NCBI GenBank assembly: GCA_963978895.1
Contig: OZ022239.1
Span: 31,546,517-31,610,516, forward strand
Direction: 5' to 3'
Origin: Erpobdella octoculata
Lineage: Eukaryota; Annelida; Clitellata; Hirudinida; Erpobdellidae
Length of the DNA: 64,000 bases
A program made the position numbers and the translations under genes. The notes below the pieces were generated by a model. The model saw only the letters and a list, made by a program, of their open reading frames with translations. It did not search any database and had not been told where the DNA came from. Position 1 is the first letter of the stretch. Every line of letters starts with the position of its first letter. Shown piece after piece: positions 13,658 through 23,485 of the stretch.

Positions 13658-14235
13658 ATGATTGTTTTGTTGATATTAGCAATTTGGTTCGTATAAACAC
13701 AAAAATGTTTTCTCCATATGTGAGACAATTTGACATCGCTCACATTAACAATGAGACATTATGAACATCTACAAACTTGAAGCAATGTGAAAATTTTAAG
13801 AAATATTTCGATTAGGAACAATGGAAAAAACATGAATTTATTAAAAAAAAGATGAATTGAATTGCTGTCTTAAATGTTTCAACAATAAAACTTGTTCTAG
13901 TTTAAAAGTTATCAAAGAAAATGAATCTGCAATCTCATGTAATTTTTTCCAAGATACCTACATTTTTGAATACCAGTTTGAACAACAACTGTTCAATGTA
14001 TTCAAGTCGAACTAGGTATTCAACGAACTAATTCAATTGTGTTATTTTAATTATTGTTAATTTGTAAGAATATGTTGTGATATCGTTATCATTATTACTA
14101 TTAGTACTATTATTACTATTATTTTAATTTCAGAGAATAAATTCTTGGGGAATGGGTAATGAATCTAGTAATTCATCTGCATTTGTTCACGTTTTCGAAG
14201 GGGGAAAAGTCAATTTTCAAAAGAAAAGGAGCCGT
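13658..14235 (+). pseudogene. PAN-like gene pseudogene (exons 1 and 2)
   Basis: The start MIVLLILAIWFV matches the signal peptide of the minus-strand paralogue, but a stop follows at once. The aligned exon continues (MFSPYVRQFDIAHIN, then a TGA, indels, then LNCCLKCF-like and KVIKENESAIS) to about 14013. An ATT-rich intron with a TTTCAG acceptor near 14133 leads into a shortened exon 2 (NKFLG, HVFEGGKVNFQ). The copy is then cut by a GC-rich repeat. Multiple stops and frameshifts make it non-functional. Confidence 0.8.
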
Positions 14236-14945
14236 GGAGCCGCTAATTTTTGTCGGAGCCGGAGCCGAAAATATCTGGCGGCTCCGGCTCTCAATTTTTT
14301 TTTATAAAAGCAGTAATTTTTTTCAAGACGAAAAGCTTTCAAATTCTAAAATTATTTGATTGTTTATCTCCCTCAAATTTGAAATGTTTTAATATTTTAA
14401 GAACGTCACAACAGCAACAGCCTTCAATCAAATGATAGCGTGATAATGGATCGTTTTCGTTTCGTTTTAAATGTTGTTTACCCACAAAACTCTGTTTTTG
14501 GTTACATTGTTATTTTTGAATTTTTTAAATTTTATTCTTTTTTAATTTTTAAAATTAAAAAAAAAATAATACAATTATGTTCCAAATACGACACTCGAGA
14601 TGAAAGTTGTAATAAAAAAAAATGCGCTTCAAGATTTGCTTTTGTTTGGGTGTTTATATTTTTATAAAATAATTACAATTTTTTAAACTGCATATTATTT
14701 TGTTAAATTTATAGTAAAAACATTTTAATTTCATTAAATAATTTTATCAAGCATTTAAAATTAAGTTTTTGCTGCGCCGAAAAACAAAACGCACCCTTTC
14801 TAATACATTTAAACCGAAATCACGTAAGTTTGTCTCGTGTGACACCCCCTTTTTAGGGAGCCGGAGCCGGGAGCCGATAAAGAGCCGTCAAATTTTCGGG
14901 AGCCGGGCCACGAAAAAAATGGCGGCTCCGCAAGCCTGCGCCTTA
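14236..14945. repeat. Possible hAT-like nonautonomous element
   Basis: GC-rich ends built of GGAGCC repeats (14228-14300) face an inverted set of the same kind (14855-14940) across an AT-rich middle. That layout resembles nonautonomous hAT elements with repetitive subterminal regions. The outer termini match only loosely and I found no clean target duplication, so this is tentative. Confidence 0.35.
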
Positions 14946-14963
14946 CTAAACAAATCTTATTAT

Positions 14964-14968
14964 ACAAC
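14964..14968. repeat. Target-site duplication ACAAC, left
   Basis: ACAAC directly before the left LTR is repeated at 21944-21948 directly after the right LTR, fixing both outer borders of the element. Confidence 0.9.
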
Positions 14969-15573
14969 TGTCATGACTCCGCCTTTGCGATAGTCGATAC
15001 TGCTGGAGAAATTCAAGATGATTATCTATCGAAACAAAGTGAATCACACACTGATTGAGTATTAATTGTTTTATTAACGAATACAGTTCAAAATTATCGA
15101 AAGATATTAATTAAACCACGCGACAGAGAATTACAGGTTCAAGTTCTATCAAACATGGCGAACAACCCCGAAGTATTTTTTTTTTTTTATAATAGTTTAT
15201 AGTCCTTTACACCAGGTGTTTTAAGACTGAAATGGCTGTATGTAGGAAGCACCTAAGTACTTCCTGTCGTGGATCATAATTTGTTCTTTTTAACTTTTCC
15301 CTCCTCCTTTTTCCAGGCTTGGGACTGGCTTGCAAATGCAAGGCTTAGTTTTGAACCCCGAAGTAGATCGAAACAGCCTTATATATACAAGCCCTCCAGG
15401 CCAGCCGCAACTGCCTAAATTTACAGGCTACAGGCCAAAATATTCAAACAGTCGCGTAATGATACATACAATTCAAAACGCGCAACGTTGTGCAATACAC
15501 CTTGCACCACCTACGCCGGAAATTCCATACATATAGGGCCAGGCACGCACACTGCGTTTACGCGGGCGTGACA
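14969..15573 (-). repeat. 3' LTR of Gmr1-like element (with SINE inside)
   Basis: 605 bp against 415 bp for the right LTR. The extra 190 bp is exactly a 178 bp SINE plus a 12 bp target duplication. The LTR begins TGT and ends ACA. Confidence 0.95.
15176..15353 (-). mobile_element. SINE-A copy inserted in the LTR
   Basis: Absent from the right LTR. It is flanked by the perfect 12 bp duplication AACCCCGAAGTA (15164-15175 and 15354-15365). The T-run at its left end is the poly(A) tail of a minus-strand insertion. The body is shared with copies at 51061-51226 and 52394-52564 (phrases GCCAGTCCCAAGCCTGG and TAGGAAGCACCTAAGTACTT). I could not assign a clear tRNA or 7SL head. Confidence 0.93.
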
Positions 15574-15575
15574 TA

Positions 15576-15590
15576 CCTCCCCCCCAAAGT
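15576..15590 (-). promoter_or_regulatory. Polypurine tract
   Basis: On the minus strand ACTTTGGGGGGGAGGT abuts the 3' LTR. This is the expected position of the plus-strand primer in LTR retrotransposons. Confidence 0.75.
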
Positions 15591-16056
15591 CGGTAACGAT
15601 CCTTCTCGTTAACGGCAACAGCTTCATTCTTTGATCTGGGTCGATCCGGCTGGCTGAGTAGATCCGGTTGGTTGAGTGCGCTTCTTTTGTCGTCGGGTTT
15701 CCTGGTGCTCATCCACTTCATCCGTCTTGGGAACCTGAAAATCCAGAACAGGCACGACAGCGATGAGCCACACGCGAAAGAAAGACGTGGTCGAAGAACC
15801 TCCCAAGCAAGGACAAATGAGACGTCCTGCAGCTCTTTGTTCAGTGACGCGCTCTTCTCCCTGGAAACCTGCAAAAAAAAACTCACGACCGATCTACTTT
15901 ATCATTGACCAGGATCGCCCAAAGAAAGAAACTAACAAAAGAACGTTATAAAGATACCCATATAAACTAACACCAATTTCCGATAACCAAAGAAATACTT
16001 AACCAAAGATCATACACCTATAAGGCAAACAAATCTAATTGTAGCCACAGCCAAAC

Positions 16057-17361
16057 CTAATTTAATCGAGACAGGAAATCAGCTACTATATTCTGTTTAC
16101 CTGACCTATATTTGAAAGTCAGATTAAATTCCTGGATAGCAAGTGCCCATCGAGTCAGTTTAGCGCTTTTGGAAACTGACTCGGTAAGATACGTGAGAGG
16201 ATTATGATCCGAAAAAATTACGATCTCAGATAACAATATCCAAGATTTGAATTTGCTTAGAGCCCACACGACTGCGTAAGCCTTTCTCTCTATGGTGGAC
16301 CACCGCGTCTGAGTAGGTGTTAACTTCAGACTGGCAAAAGCAATAAGGACTTCTACCCCTTCCTCACTCCCCTGGAACAAACAACACCTAACAGTCACTC
16401 CACTAGCATCCGTTGCTAATCCAAACCCTTTACTATAATCAATTGTGCTTAGGGTTGTAGCATTAGTAAGATCGTCTATGAGCTTTTGTAATGCGACCTG
16501 GTGTTTGCTTTCCCAAAGAATTTTGTTGGGAACACCCTTTTTAGTCAACTCAGTGATAGGATGGGCAGTCTGGGCTAGATTGGGTATGAAGTTGCGGAAA
16601 TAACTGAACAACCCCATTATCCGCTTGACTTCCTTTTTATTCGTGGGAGGTTTGATCTCTTGTACAATGGCGATTTTATCGGGATCAGGTGCGACAATCC
16701 CCGAACCTACGACATGTCCTAAAAATACCACCTTAGGTTGTACAAACCGACATTTTTCCAGGTTTAAGGTCAACCCTACATTTTTAATGATGGTGAAGAA
16801 TTGCAAAAGATGTAGTTTGTGTTCTTCCCAACTAGACGAAATAACGGCAAAATCGTCAATAAACGGTTCCGTAAAGGATCTTATCGGTTGCAGAATCATC
16901 GATATCGCCCTCATGAAAGTATTTCCTGCCGATTTCAGACCAAAGGGCATTCTGTGAAACTCAAACAACCCTTCTTCACAAGAAAAAGCCGTTAACCATG
17001 CTGATTCCGGATCTATAGGAATTTGCCAATACCCTTTGCGTGCATCGAAACAGCTTATAAATTTTGCTCTGCCGACTTTCTGAAGTACGTTGGGGATATC
17101 GGGAATGGGAAAGCAGTCTCCCTTCGTATAACGATTAACATGACGATAGTCGATGGCTATACGGACCCCCTTTTCTTTCTTAGGTCCCTTCAAAACACAA
17201 ACCATCGGGCTTACCATAGGACTCTGCGATGGTACAATGACGCCCTGGCGAAGCATATCTTGTATCTGATTAGCAACTTCTACCTTCAACAATTCAGGGG
17301 TTCTATAGGCTCTCAGGTGTTTGGGGGTAAAGTCAGGATTTTGTGAGATACTACAGAACAA
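16057..17361 (-). CDS. Reverse transcriptase - RNase H part of Gmr1-like pol
   Basis: The RT has the order FISCFDARKGYWQIP, FEFHRMPFGLKSAG, then the catalytic FIDDFAV (both Asp present) and FLGHVVG. RNase H follows with LATDASGV, the Glu of STIERKAYAVVWAL and SDHNPLTYL, ending KQNIVADFLSRLN. This is the typical ending of a Ty3/gypsy RNase H, and it terminates pol: no integrase follows. The frame is entered from the integrase frame by a one-base shift near 17340 (SHKILTLPP against SQNPDFTPK). The first Met is therefore unlikely to be a real start; the product would be part of a Gag-Pol polyprotein. Confidence 0.93.
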   Translation of the reverse strand: MFCSISQNPDFTPKHLRAYRTPELLKVEVANQIQDMLRQGVIVPSQSPMVSPMVCVLKGPKKEKGVRIAIDYRHVNRYTKGDCFPIPDIPNVLQKVGRAKFISCFDARKGYWQIPIDPESAWLTAFSCEEGLFEFHRMPFGLKSAGNTFMRAISMILQPIRSFTEPFIDDFAVISSSWEEHKLHLLQFFTIIKNVGLTLNLEKCRFVQPKVVFLGHVVGSGIVAPDPDKIAIVQEIKPPTNKKEVKRIMGLFSYFRNFIPNLAQTAHPITELTKKGVPNKILWESKHQVALQKLIDDLTNATTLSTIDYSKGFGLATDASGVTVRCCLFQGSEEGVEVLIAFASLKLTPTQTRWSTIERKAYAVVWALSKFKSWILLSEIVIFSDHNPLTYLTESVSKSAKLTRWALAIQEFNLTFKYRSGKQNIVADFLSRLN

Positions 17362-18506
17362 ACTCCTAATGATTCTGAGAATATCTCAGAAAAATCATCA
17401 ATTATCTCACATAATTGCGTGCGATAATCCTGTGAAAGATGGTCAAAACAGCCCTTTGCTGCCCTACAACTCGGAGGTTTATCATGATAAGGATCAAACT
17501 TACTTGGAAAATCAATCAAACCAAATTCGTGGTCCTTCTCGTATACTACAGAGCAATTGTTATTGATGGCTGTTTCTATTCGGTCATGGTATTTCCGAAT
17601 CTTATTTGCATGTAGATGGTATTTACAGCCCTCAATTTCCACTAAATAAGAGTATGGTGCTTTCACCTTCACTATTACACCAGGACCCTGCCATCTCTTC
17701 ATAAATTTAGACCCCCCTTTTACAGGTGCTAAAATTATTACTCTGTCACCTACACAAAAAGACCTATCACTGCTTCTAATGTTATATTTTCGTGCATAAT
17801 TGCTCTGCTCTTGGTCTCCTGCAATTTCAGCAAATTCCTTAGCTAATTGCAGGTTTTGTCTGAGATCGGCTAAGTACTTGTACGGATTCTTACCTAAATG
17901 AAAAGGTAACTCCTTTTCGTTACTCCAAGAGTCTCTGAGGATAACAAGTGGTCCCTGAGGTAAAGTACCATACACTAATGTATAAGGAGCAATATGAGTT
18001 GTAGAGGACGGTTTCTCGCGTAAACTCCATAATACAAAAGGAAGAACCTTAAACCACTCCTTAGGATGTGCCTCAACCAATTTAAAGATCATGTTCTTAA
18101 GACTCTGATTACACCTCTCCACTAACCCGGATGCTTCAGGATGCCCTGGGGTATTAAATCGAGGACTGCATCCCAAAAATTTCAGAAAAGTCATCGTTAA
18201 CTGATTTTTAAAATTCGTACCACAATCGGAACTAATTATTCGCGGTATGGAAAACGTCATAAATATCTGAATAAGGATATCACATACAGATTTAGCATCT
18301 AATGACCTTAATGGATAGGCCATCGGCCATCTAGAGAACAAATCGACCACAACAAGGGCATAATTGTATTTGGGTCGGACAGTCACACTATCACCTGCTG
18401 GAATTATGGGCCCTATACAATCCATAACTAAATGGTTAAACGGTAATTCATCCCCCCTTGGAATGGGAGTTATGGGGACTCGATCTCTTTTTCTGACACG
18501 GGGCAC
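17313..18506 (-). CDS. Integrase core and C-terminal module of Gmr1-like pol
   Basis: The catalytic triad D, D-35-E is visible: VMDCIGP, then ISSDCGTNF, then the Glu of GLVERCNQS, with exactly 35 residues between the second Asp and the Glu. A GPY/F-like module follows (GDRVIILAP, KRWQGPG), then the short spacer that normally precedes RT (IIDDFSEIF). The zinc-binding half of integrase is in the preceding frame (18490-18620), so a one-base shift in a C-run near 18490 is needed. Function: insertion of element cDNA into the genome. Confidence 0.93.
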   Translation of the reverse strand: MPRVRKRDRVPITPIPRGDELPFNHLVMDCIGPIIPAGDSVTVRPKYNYALVVVDLFSRWPMAYPLRSLDAKSVCDILIQIFMTFSIPRIISSDCGTNFKNQLTMTFLKFLGCSPRFNTPGHPEASGLVERCNQSLKNMIFKLVEAHPKEWFKVLPFVLWSLREKPSSTTHIAPYTLVYGTLPQGPLVILRDSWSNEKELPFHLGKNPYKYLADLRQNLQLAKEFAEIAGDQEQSNYARKYNIRSSDRSFCVGDRVIILAPVKGGSKFMKRWQGPGVIVKVKAPYSYLVEIEGCKYHLHANKIRKYHDRIETAINNNCSVVYEKDHEFGLIDFPSKFDPYHDKPPSCRAAKGCFDHLSQDYRTQLCEIIDDFSEIFSESLGVCSVVSHKILTLPPNT

Positions 18507-21100
18507 GACTCACAATAGGTTTGAACTTGTTTCTCCATATCCGGAAACCAAAAACTGAGTCGAATGCGCTGCCGTGTACTCTTGGCAGCCATGTGCCCCG
18601 AATAGGGAGCATCATGCCCCACCTGTAACACTGCAAGTATACGACTCCTGGGCAAACATAACTGTTTTATGGAATGACCCCACTGATTCTCCTTGTGAAA
18701 CAATAGTCCCCTGTCGATATAGAAATTGTTACACTTATCTTTACCTAACAACCAAAAGGACTTAAGTGAAGGACAATCATGTTGCTCTTTAGCAAACGCA
18801 TCGTGATCATTACTATCGTCTACCCCCTGACAATCATCGTTACCCGTGGTGAATCGAGCGTCGGTTTGTGAATAACTTCCGCCTGCATCAACACCTGGAC
18901 AAATATCATCACCCACAACTACAGAAACACCTAAGCCCCGACAAGAATCGGTCTGTGAATCAACTTTCCTAGCATCAGCACCTGGACAAATATCATCACC
19001 CGAAACTACAGAAACACCTATGTCCTGACAAGTATCGGTCTGTGAATCAACTTTCCTAGCATCAGCACCTGGACAAATATCATCACCCGAAACCACAGAA
19101 GCACCTATGTCCTGACAAGTATCGGTCTGTGAATCAACTTTCCTAGCATCAGCAGCACGAGAAACACCTTCACCGAGAATCAATGCAACATCTGGACTAT
19201 GCTCATCATTACGAGGTTCATCTAAAACAAAATATTGTGAATTATTTATTTCAAGACTAGGAACATTTACATCAGAGTCATGTGCATTTTGTTTGTTCTT
19301 AATAGGGTATGCAACGGTATCATACAATGATATCGTTTTTAATAGGTTACTTACGGAGGGAGTGATAATAATTTGCTCATTAAGATTTGGGACGACAGCA
19401 AACCATGCACGAACCTTGGGTGCTAGGTTCACAATGTCATCACTCACAAGATCAGGACGAACAACTAATCTAACACAACCTACAATTTCTGGTTGACCTT
19501 TAAGGCCAGATAATTTAATAAATTTATGTGGTACCCTATGAAGAGATTTGATTAAATCTTCTCTAATGCAACACACTTCTGCACCACCATCAATCAAAGC
19601 TGGAATAGATGGTAATTGATCGATAAATACATTCTCATAAGACCTAATGTGATAATCATCAACATCTATAATGGGACATCCTTCGGGACAGGGAAAAGAT
19701 TTTTGATCATCAAACAATATTTTCCTATCATCGAGACAATTAAGGGAATTTTTTGACTGAGAGGACAAATTTTTATCATCAACCAATGTTTTCCTATCAC
19801 CGAGACAATTAAGGGAATTTTCTGTTTGACAACAATTAATTCTAGGATTAGGTAAATTCGAGGAAGGGAATTTGTGTAAAGGACATTCCTTGAACGAATG
19901 ACCCTTCTTGTGGCATTTAAAACATAATCCATACTTTTTATCCTTATCAATATTAGGGTCAATGGCTATTTTAGTCATTCTATTAGGAATTGGAGACCCT
20001 GACCCTTTATCTGTTGGTTTTGGGTTGTTGAATCGAGGCGGTCTAATCTCATGCTCGTGTGTGGCCATGTAGCTATCCGCAACGCGTGAAAGCTCAAGGT
20101 GATTTAACCAATCATCCTTTTCCTGGGTTAAAATAAAATCTGCACAACTGGGAGACATTAGTTGTTTCAATCTATCGGCACACATCAAACTAACTAATTG
20201 ATGGAAATCCTCATCGATATTCCTACTTTTGATATAATAGGATAACGCTGTATGTAATTCAGAAGCTACCTGTGAATAAGTCTCACCAGGTCTTCTTTTT
20301 ACAGCATAAAACCTTTTCCTCAAAAGACTGGGAGTGACCCGAAATTCCTGCAATAGAATTTGCTTTAATTCCTCATAGTCACCTAATTGAGCAATGGTCA
20401 ATCGACTCAAGATTGAGCGTGCTCTATTATTCAAATGTGCCTGTAATATTTTGGGTTTCACATCATCATCAACTTGGTAAGATACAAATTGATTATCTAG
20501 ATACTGAAAATACCCCGGTATTGCAGCAGGATCTGAAGGAAACTCCGCCATTATACCCTTCATGGCATTTAGAAAGCGACTAGTGCGAACGGATAAAGAA
20601 ACCTCAAGACTATTGTGGTCCTGAATCCTTTCACGTTCCAGCTCTAGTTTAGCTTCAGCAAGTCTGCGGTTTGCCCTATCCTCATCTAACTTAGCCTTGT
20701 CTTGTTCTAGCTTAGCTTCAGCAAGTGTACGCTCCTGTTCTAACTTAGCTTCAGCGAGTCTACACTCCTGTTCTAACTTAGCTTCAGCTAGTCTGCGATT
20801 CGCCCTATCTTCTTCTAATTTAGCTTCAGCAAGTCTGCGGTTCGCCCTATCTTCTTCTAACTTAGCGTCAGCGAGTCTACGCTCCTGTTCTAATTTAGCT
20901 TCTTTTGCCGCCAATTCTGCTTCGCGCAATGCTAACTTACGCTCAGTTATTTCTGATTTGGAACTTTTGCTGACGTTAGCATCTTCACTAACTCTACGTG
21001 GACGCCGAATATCATCAACAAATTGATAGTGCTCCTCGCTAAGGATCCCGGTCGGACTTTCCTGTGCAACCGACTCTTCAACCGTAGGGGTTCTATACAT
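18470..21100 (-). CDS. Gag - protease - integrase zinc domain of Gmr1-like element
   Basis: The start is an ATG at 21100, about 400 bp downstream of the primer binding site. Residues about 45-165 form a highly charged coiled-coil built from KLE(E/Q)(D/E)RANRRLAEA repeats. A gag capsid-like region follows, then a CCHC zinc knuckle at about 390 (CFKCHKKGHSFKEC). The protease active site at about 500 reads ALIDGGAEVCCI, with Gly where DSG or DTG is usual. Residues about 640-745 are three to four copies of a repeat of about 31-35 residues (ADARKVDSQTD...CPG). The end (GHDAPYSGH...YCESC) is the H2C2 zinc finger of integrase, proving that integrase comes before RT. Confidence 0.93.
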   Translation of the reverse strand: MYRTPTVEESVAQESPTGILSEEHYQFVDDIRRPRRVSEDANVSKSSKSEITERKLALREAELAAKEAKLEQERRLADAKLEEDRANRRLAEAKLEEDRANRRLAEAKLEQECRLAEAKLEQERTLAEAKLEQDKAKLDEDRANRRLAEAKLELERERIQDHNSLEVSLSVRTSRFLNAMKGIMAEFPSDPAAIPGYFQYLDNQFVSYQVDDDVKPKILQAHLNNRARSILSRLTIAQLGDYEELKQILLQEFRVTPSLLRKRFYAVKRRPGETYSQVASELHTALSYYIKSRNIDEDFHQLVSLMCADRLKQLMSPSCADFILTQEKDDWLNHLELSRVADSYMATHEHEIRPPRFNNPKPTDKGSGSPIPNRMTKIAIDPNIDKDKKYGLCFKCHKKGHSFKECPLHKFPSSNLPNPRINCCQTENSLNCLGDRKTLVDDKNLSSQSKNSLNCLDDRKILFDDQKSFPCPEGCPIIDVDDYHIRSYENVFIDQLPSIPALIDGGAEVCCIREDLIKSLHRVPHKFIKLSGLKGQPEIVGCVRLVVRPDLVSDDIVNLAPKVRAWFAVVPNLNEQIIITPSVSNLLKTISLYDTVAYPIKNKQNAHDSDVNVPSLEINNSQYFVLDEPRNDEHSPDVALILGEGVSRAADARKVDSQTDTCQDIGASVVSGDDICPGADARKVDSQTDTCQDIGVSVVSGDDICPGADARKVDSQTDSCRGLGVSVVVGDDICPGVDAGGSYSQTDARFTTGNDDCQGVDDSNDHDAFAKEQHDCPSLKSFWLLGKDKCNNFYIDRGLLFHKENQWGHSIKQLCLPRSRILAVLQVGHDAPYSGHMAAKSTRQRIRLSFWFPDMEKQVQTYCESCPVSEKEIESP
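18880..19175 (-). repeat. Tandem repeat between protease and integrase
   Basis: Units of about 100 bp encode ADARKVDSQTDTCQDIG and SVVSGDDICPG in at least three in-frame copies plus a degenerate fourth. Neighbouring units are nearly identical, which implies recent expansion. Confidence 0.85.
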
Positions 21101-21499
21101 ATTTACGAAACCTACTACACAGAAGAAAAAGAAAGAAAAACCTAACTGGGCAATCCGGCAACGATAAACTCTCTAACCTGAGATGTGGATCGGCCCTCCT
21201 TGCGAAACGGATGTCGCCTCGTGGTCGAACTGAACGGACTGAAACTCTGTCTGGACTCCTTCTCCAACACTGAATCGTCAATCGTCGATCTTGCGATGAT
21301 GATCCTCCCTGATCTGGTCGATTTGCGTCGAATCCCTGGTCGGTTTTGCAGATCCCGGTCGAATTCCGCTGATCCCGTCAAAACCACTGGATACCGCCAA
21401 AGTCGTCAGATCTCCAAACTTGGTAGAACTTCACCAACTCGATGAACTCCACCACACAGGACGAATCTCACCCAAACTGATCGATGTACCGAATTGACT

Positions 21500-21517
21500 A
21501 TCCCACCGCTGCCACCA
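21500..21517 (-). promoter_or_regulatory. Primer binding site, tRNA-Leu type
   Basis: Minus-strand TGGTGGCAGCGGTGGGAT is complementary to the 3' end of animal tRNA-Leu (CCCACCGCTGCCA plus CCA, recalled from known tRNA-Leu AAG/UAG genes). It lies 11 bases inside the 5' LTR. Confidence 0.85.
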
Positions 21518-21528
21518 CAAAAATACAA

Positions 21529-21943
21529 TGTCACGACTCCGCCTTTGCGATAGTTGATGCTGCTGGAGAAATTCAAGACGATTATCTATCGAAACAAAGT
21601 GAATCACACACTGATTGAGTATTAATTGTTTTATTAACGAATACAGTTCAAAATTATCGAAAGATATTAATTAAACCACGCGACAGAGAATTACAGGTTC
21701 AAGTTCTATCAAACATGGCGAACAACCCCGAAGTAGATCGAAACAGCCTTATATATACAAGCCCTCCAGGCCAGCCGCAACTGCCTAAATTTACAGGCTA
21801 CAGGCCAAAATATTCAAACAGTCGCGTAATGATACATACAATTCAAAACGCGCAACGTTGTGCAATACACCTTGCACCACCTACGCCGGAAATTCCAAAC
21901 ATATAGGGCCAGGCACGCACACTGCGTTTACGCGGGCGTGACA
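21529..21943 (-). repeat. 5' LTR of Gmr1-like element
   Basis: 415 bp with TGT...ACA ends, matching the left LTR with few substitutions. It carries a TATATATA-like stretch at about 21750. The second ACAAC duplication follows at 21944-21948. Confidence 0.95.
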
Positions 21944-21948
21944 ACAAC

Positions 21949-23350
21949 CAACCTTATTATAGCACACCAACCAACGAGAAAAAAAAGTTACCAAAGCACA
22001 AAAATAAGTTTTCTATGTTTGAATGTAAACAAATATTTTATTCCTTGCTATTTAAAAATTTCAATTTTTGTATTAATTTTAAAAATATTGGTATTGGGTA
22101 TTGGTTAATTTTTGCTTAAAAGTATTTACGTTACCGAGTCAATATCTTTTAGTAAAAGTATTGACAATACTATTTCCAATATAGAAAAATTATTGCCAAT
22201 AGTGTATTGGTATTTGGCCAATACCAATCTTAACAATCCTGGTTTCAATAAATGTTTTTTTTATGAAGATTAGATCTTATTAAGCATGAATAAGCAAAAA
22301 AAACAAAACCAACGTTTTCGACAACATTGACAAAGATTTGTCTAGTTTTACTTGTTAGATTTTTCATTAAATTTGTATTTTTACGTAATATTTAACAAAG
22401 TTTGAAAAACATTTTTTGTTATTAATTTTGTATAAATGTATGTTAATATCACGTTATTTCACTATTATTACGTTTTTGCATCAAACATTTATATTGTCGG
22501 TAAATACTTATTATTGGTGTCAAAATAAAAATTTTAAACGAATTTGTCAGAGCTTTTTCCATCATTTAATTAAACTAAAAAGTAAATATTTGATTGCATT
22601 AAAACTGAAGAGCGCATGAATCTTATTCCGAACTGTTAGACAAAAACGAAAATTTTTTCTGAAGTGTTAGAAACATGCATCCATTTACATTATAAATTAC
22701 CGGTAGATGTTTGATTTCAACTTAATTATTAATTACTATCATCCTTGAAGGTTAATTTATTTAGAAGTTTCAAACAAGCATTTCAAAATTATTTATTGAT
22801 TTAATAGAAAAATTTGTCAGACTTCTTAATCATTTTGATCTGAAAATCCGAGTAAGATACAAAGTAACACTTAAATGCTCCAATGCTGTGATTCTGTCAA
22901 ACGTTTGACCAATAAAAACAGTCGATTTATAAATAGTTTACAGCAAAAACTCAAAACAGTTATTGCTATAAGAATTTAAAACCATACGGATCATTACGAA
23001 AAAAAATAATCAAGTGCACTTGAAAACATTTTTTAAATTCTAAAAAACAGAACACAGAATTGCTTTCAAATATTATATGCATATTAAGGATAAAAAATTT
23101 TTTTTTAGTTTCTTTAAACAACACTCTTTTTTACACAATAACAATTTATTATAAGTAGTAAATAATTGTTTTAAAGCTGAAATCAAATCACAAAAAAACG
23201 TGAGAGTTGTTAGTCGTTCGTTGTCAGTTTATAAATCTGCTCAGTAAAAAATGTCAATCTGCAACTTTTTTCACTGTTGATACATTAATGCACAGTTATT
23301 CATTAGTAATGCAATAACGATTTGTGAAAAGTATTTAAAGGATAAACATA
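21949..23350. other. AT-rich noncoding stretch with a possible hAT end
   Basis: No gene recognised. The part at about 22080-22245 is dense in inverted TATTGG/CCAATA motifs and ends (minus strand) CAGGATTGTTAAGATTGG, like one end of a nonautonomous hAT element; no partner end was found. Confidence 0.4.
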
Positions 23351-23353
23351 ATT

Positions 23354-23446
23354 GTATGTATGTATGTATGCATGTATGTATGTATGTATGTATGTATGTA
23401 TGTATGTATGTATGTATGTATGTATGTATGTATGTATGTATGTATG

Positions 23447-23448
<2 letters not shown>
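23354..23448. repeat. (TATG)n microsatellite, left part
   Basis: Tetranucleotide run interrupted by the SINE at 23449-23706 and resuming at 23708. Confidence 0.95.

Positions 23449-23485
<37 letters not shown>

Larger units (their letters stand above)
14969..21943 (-). mobile_element. Gmr1-like Ty3/gypsy LTR retrotransposon, about 7 kb
   Basis: The two LTRs are nearly identical (TGTCA(C/T)GACTCCGCC at the left edge, GCGGGCGTGACA at the right edge) and are flanked by ACAAC duplications. The element reads on the minus strand: primer binding site, gag with CCHC, protease, integrase H2C2, integrase core, then RT and RNase H, then a purine tract before the 3' LTR. Integrase before RT is the copia-like order reported for Gmr1-like members of Ty3/gypsy. 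Two frameshifts split pol. The LTRs differ only by scattered substitutions and one SINE, suggesting a fairly young insertion. Confidence 0.93.

Noticed and set aside
16625..17346. Plus-strand frames opposite the RT gene
   Set aside because: Antisense shadows of the minus-strand RT-RNase H, which has full motif support.
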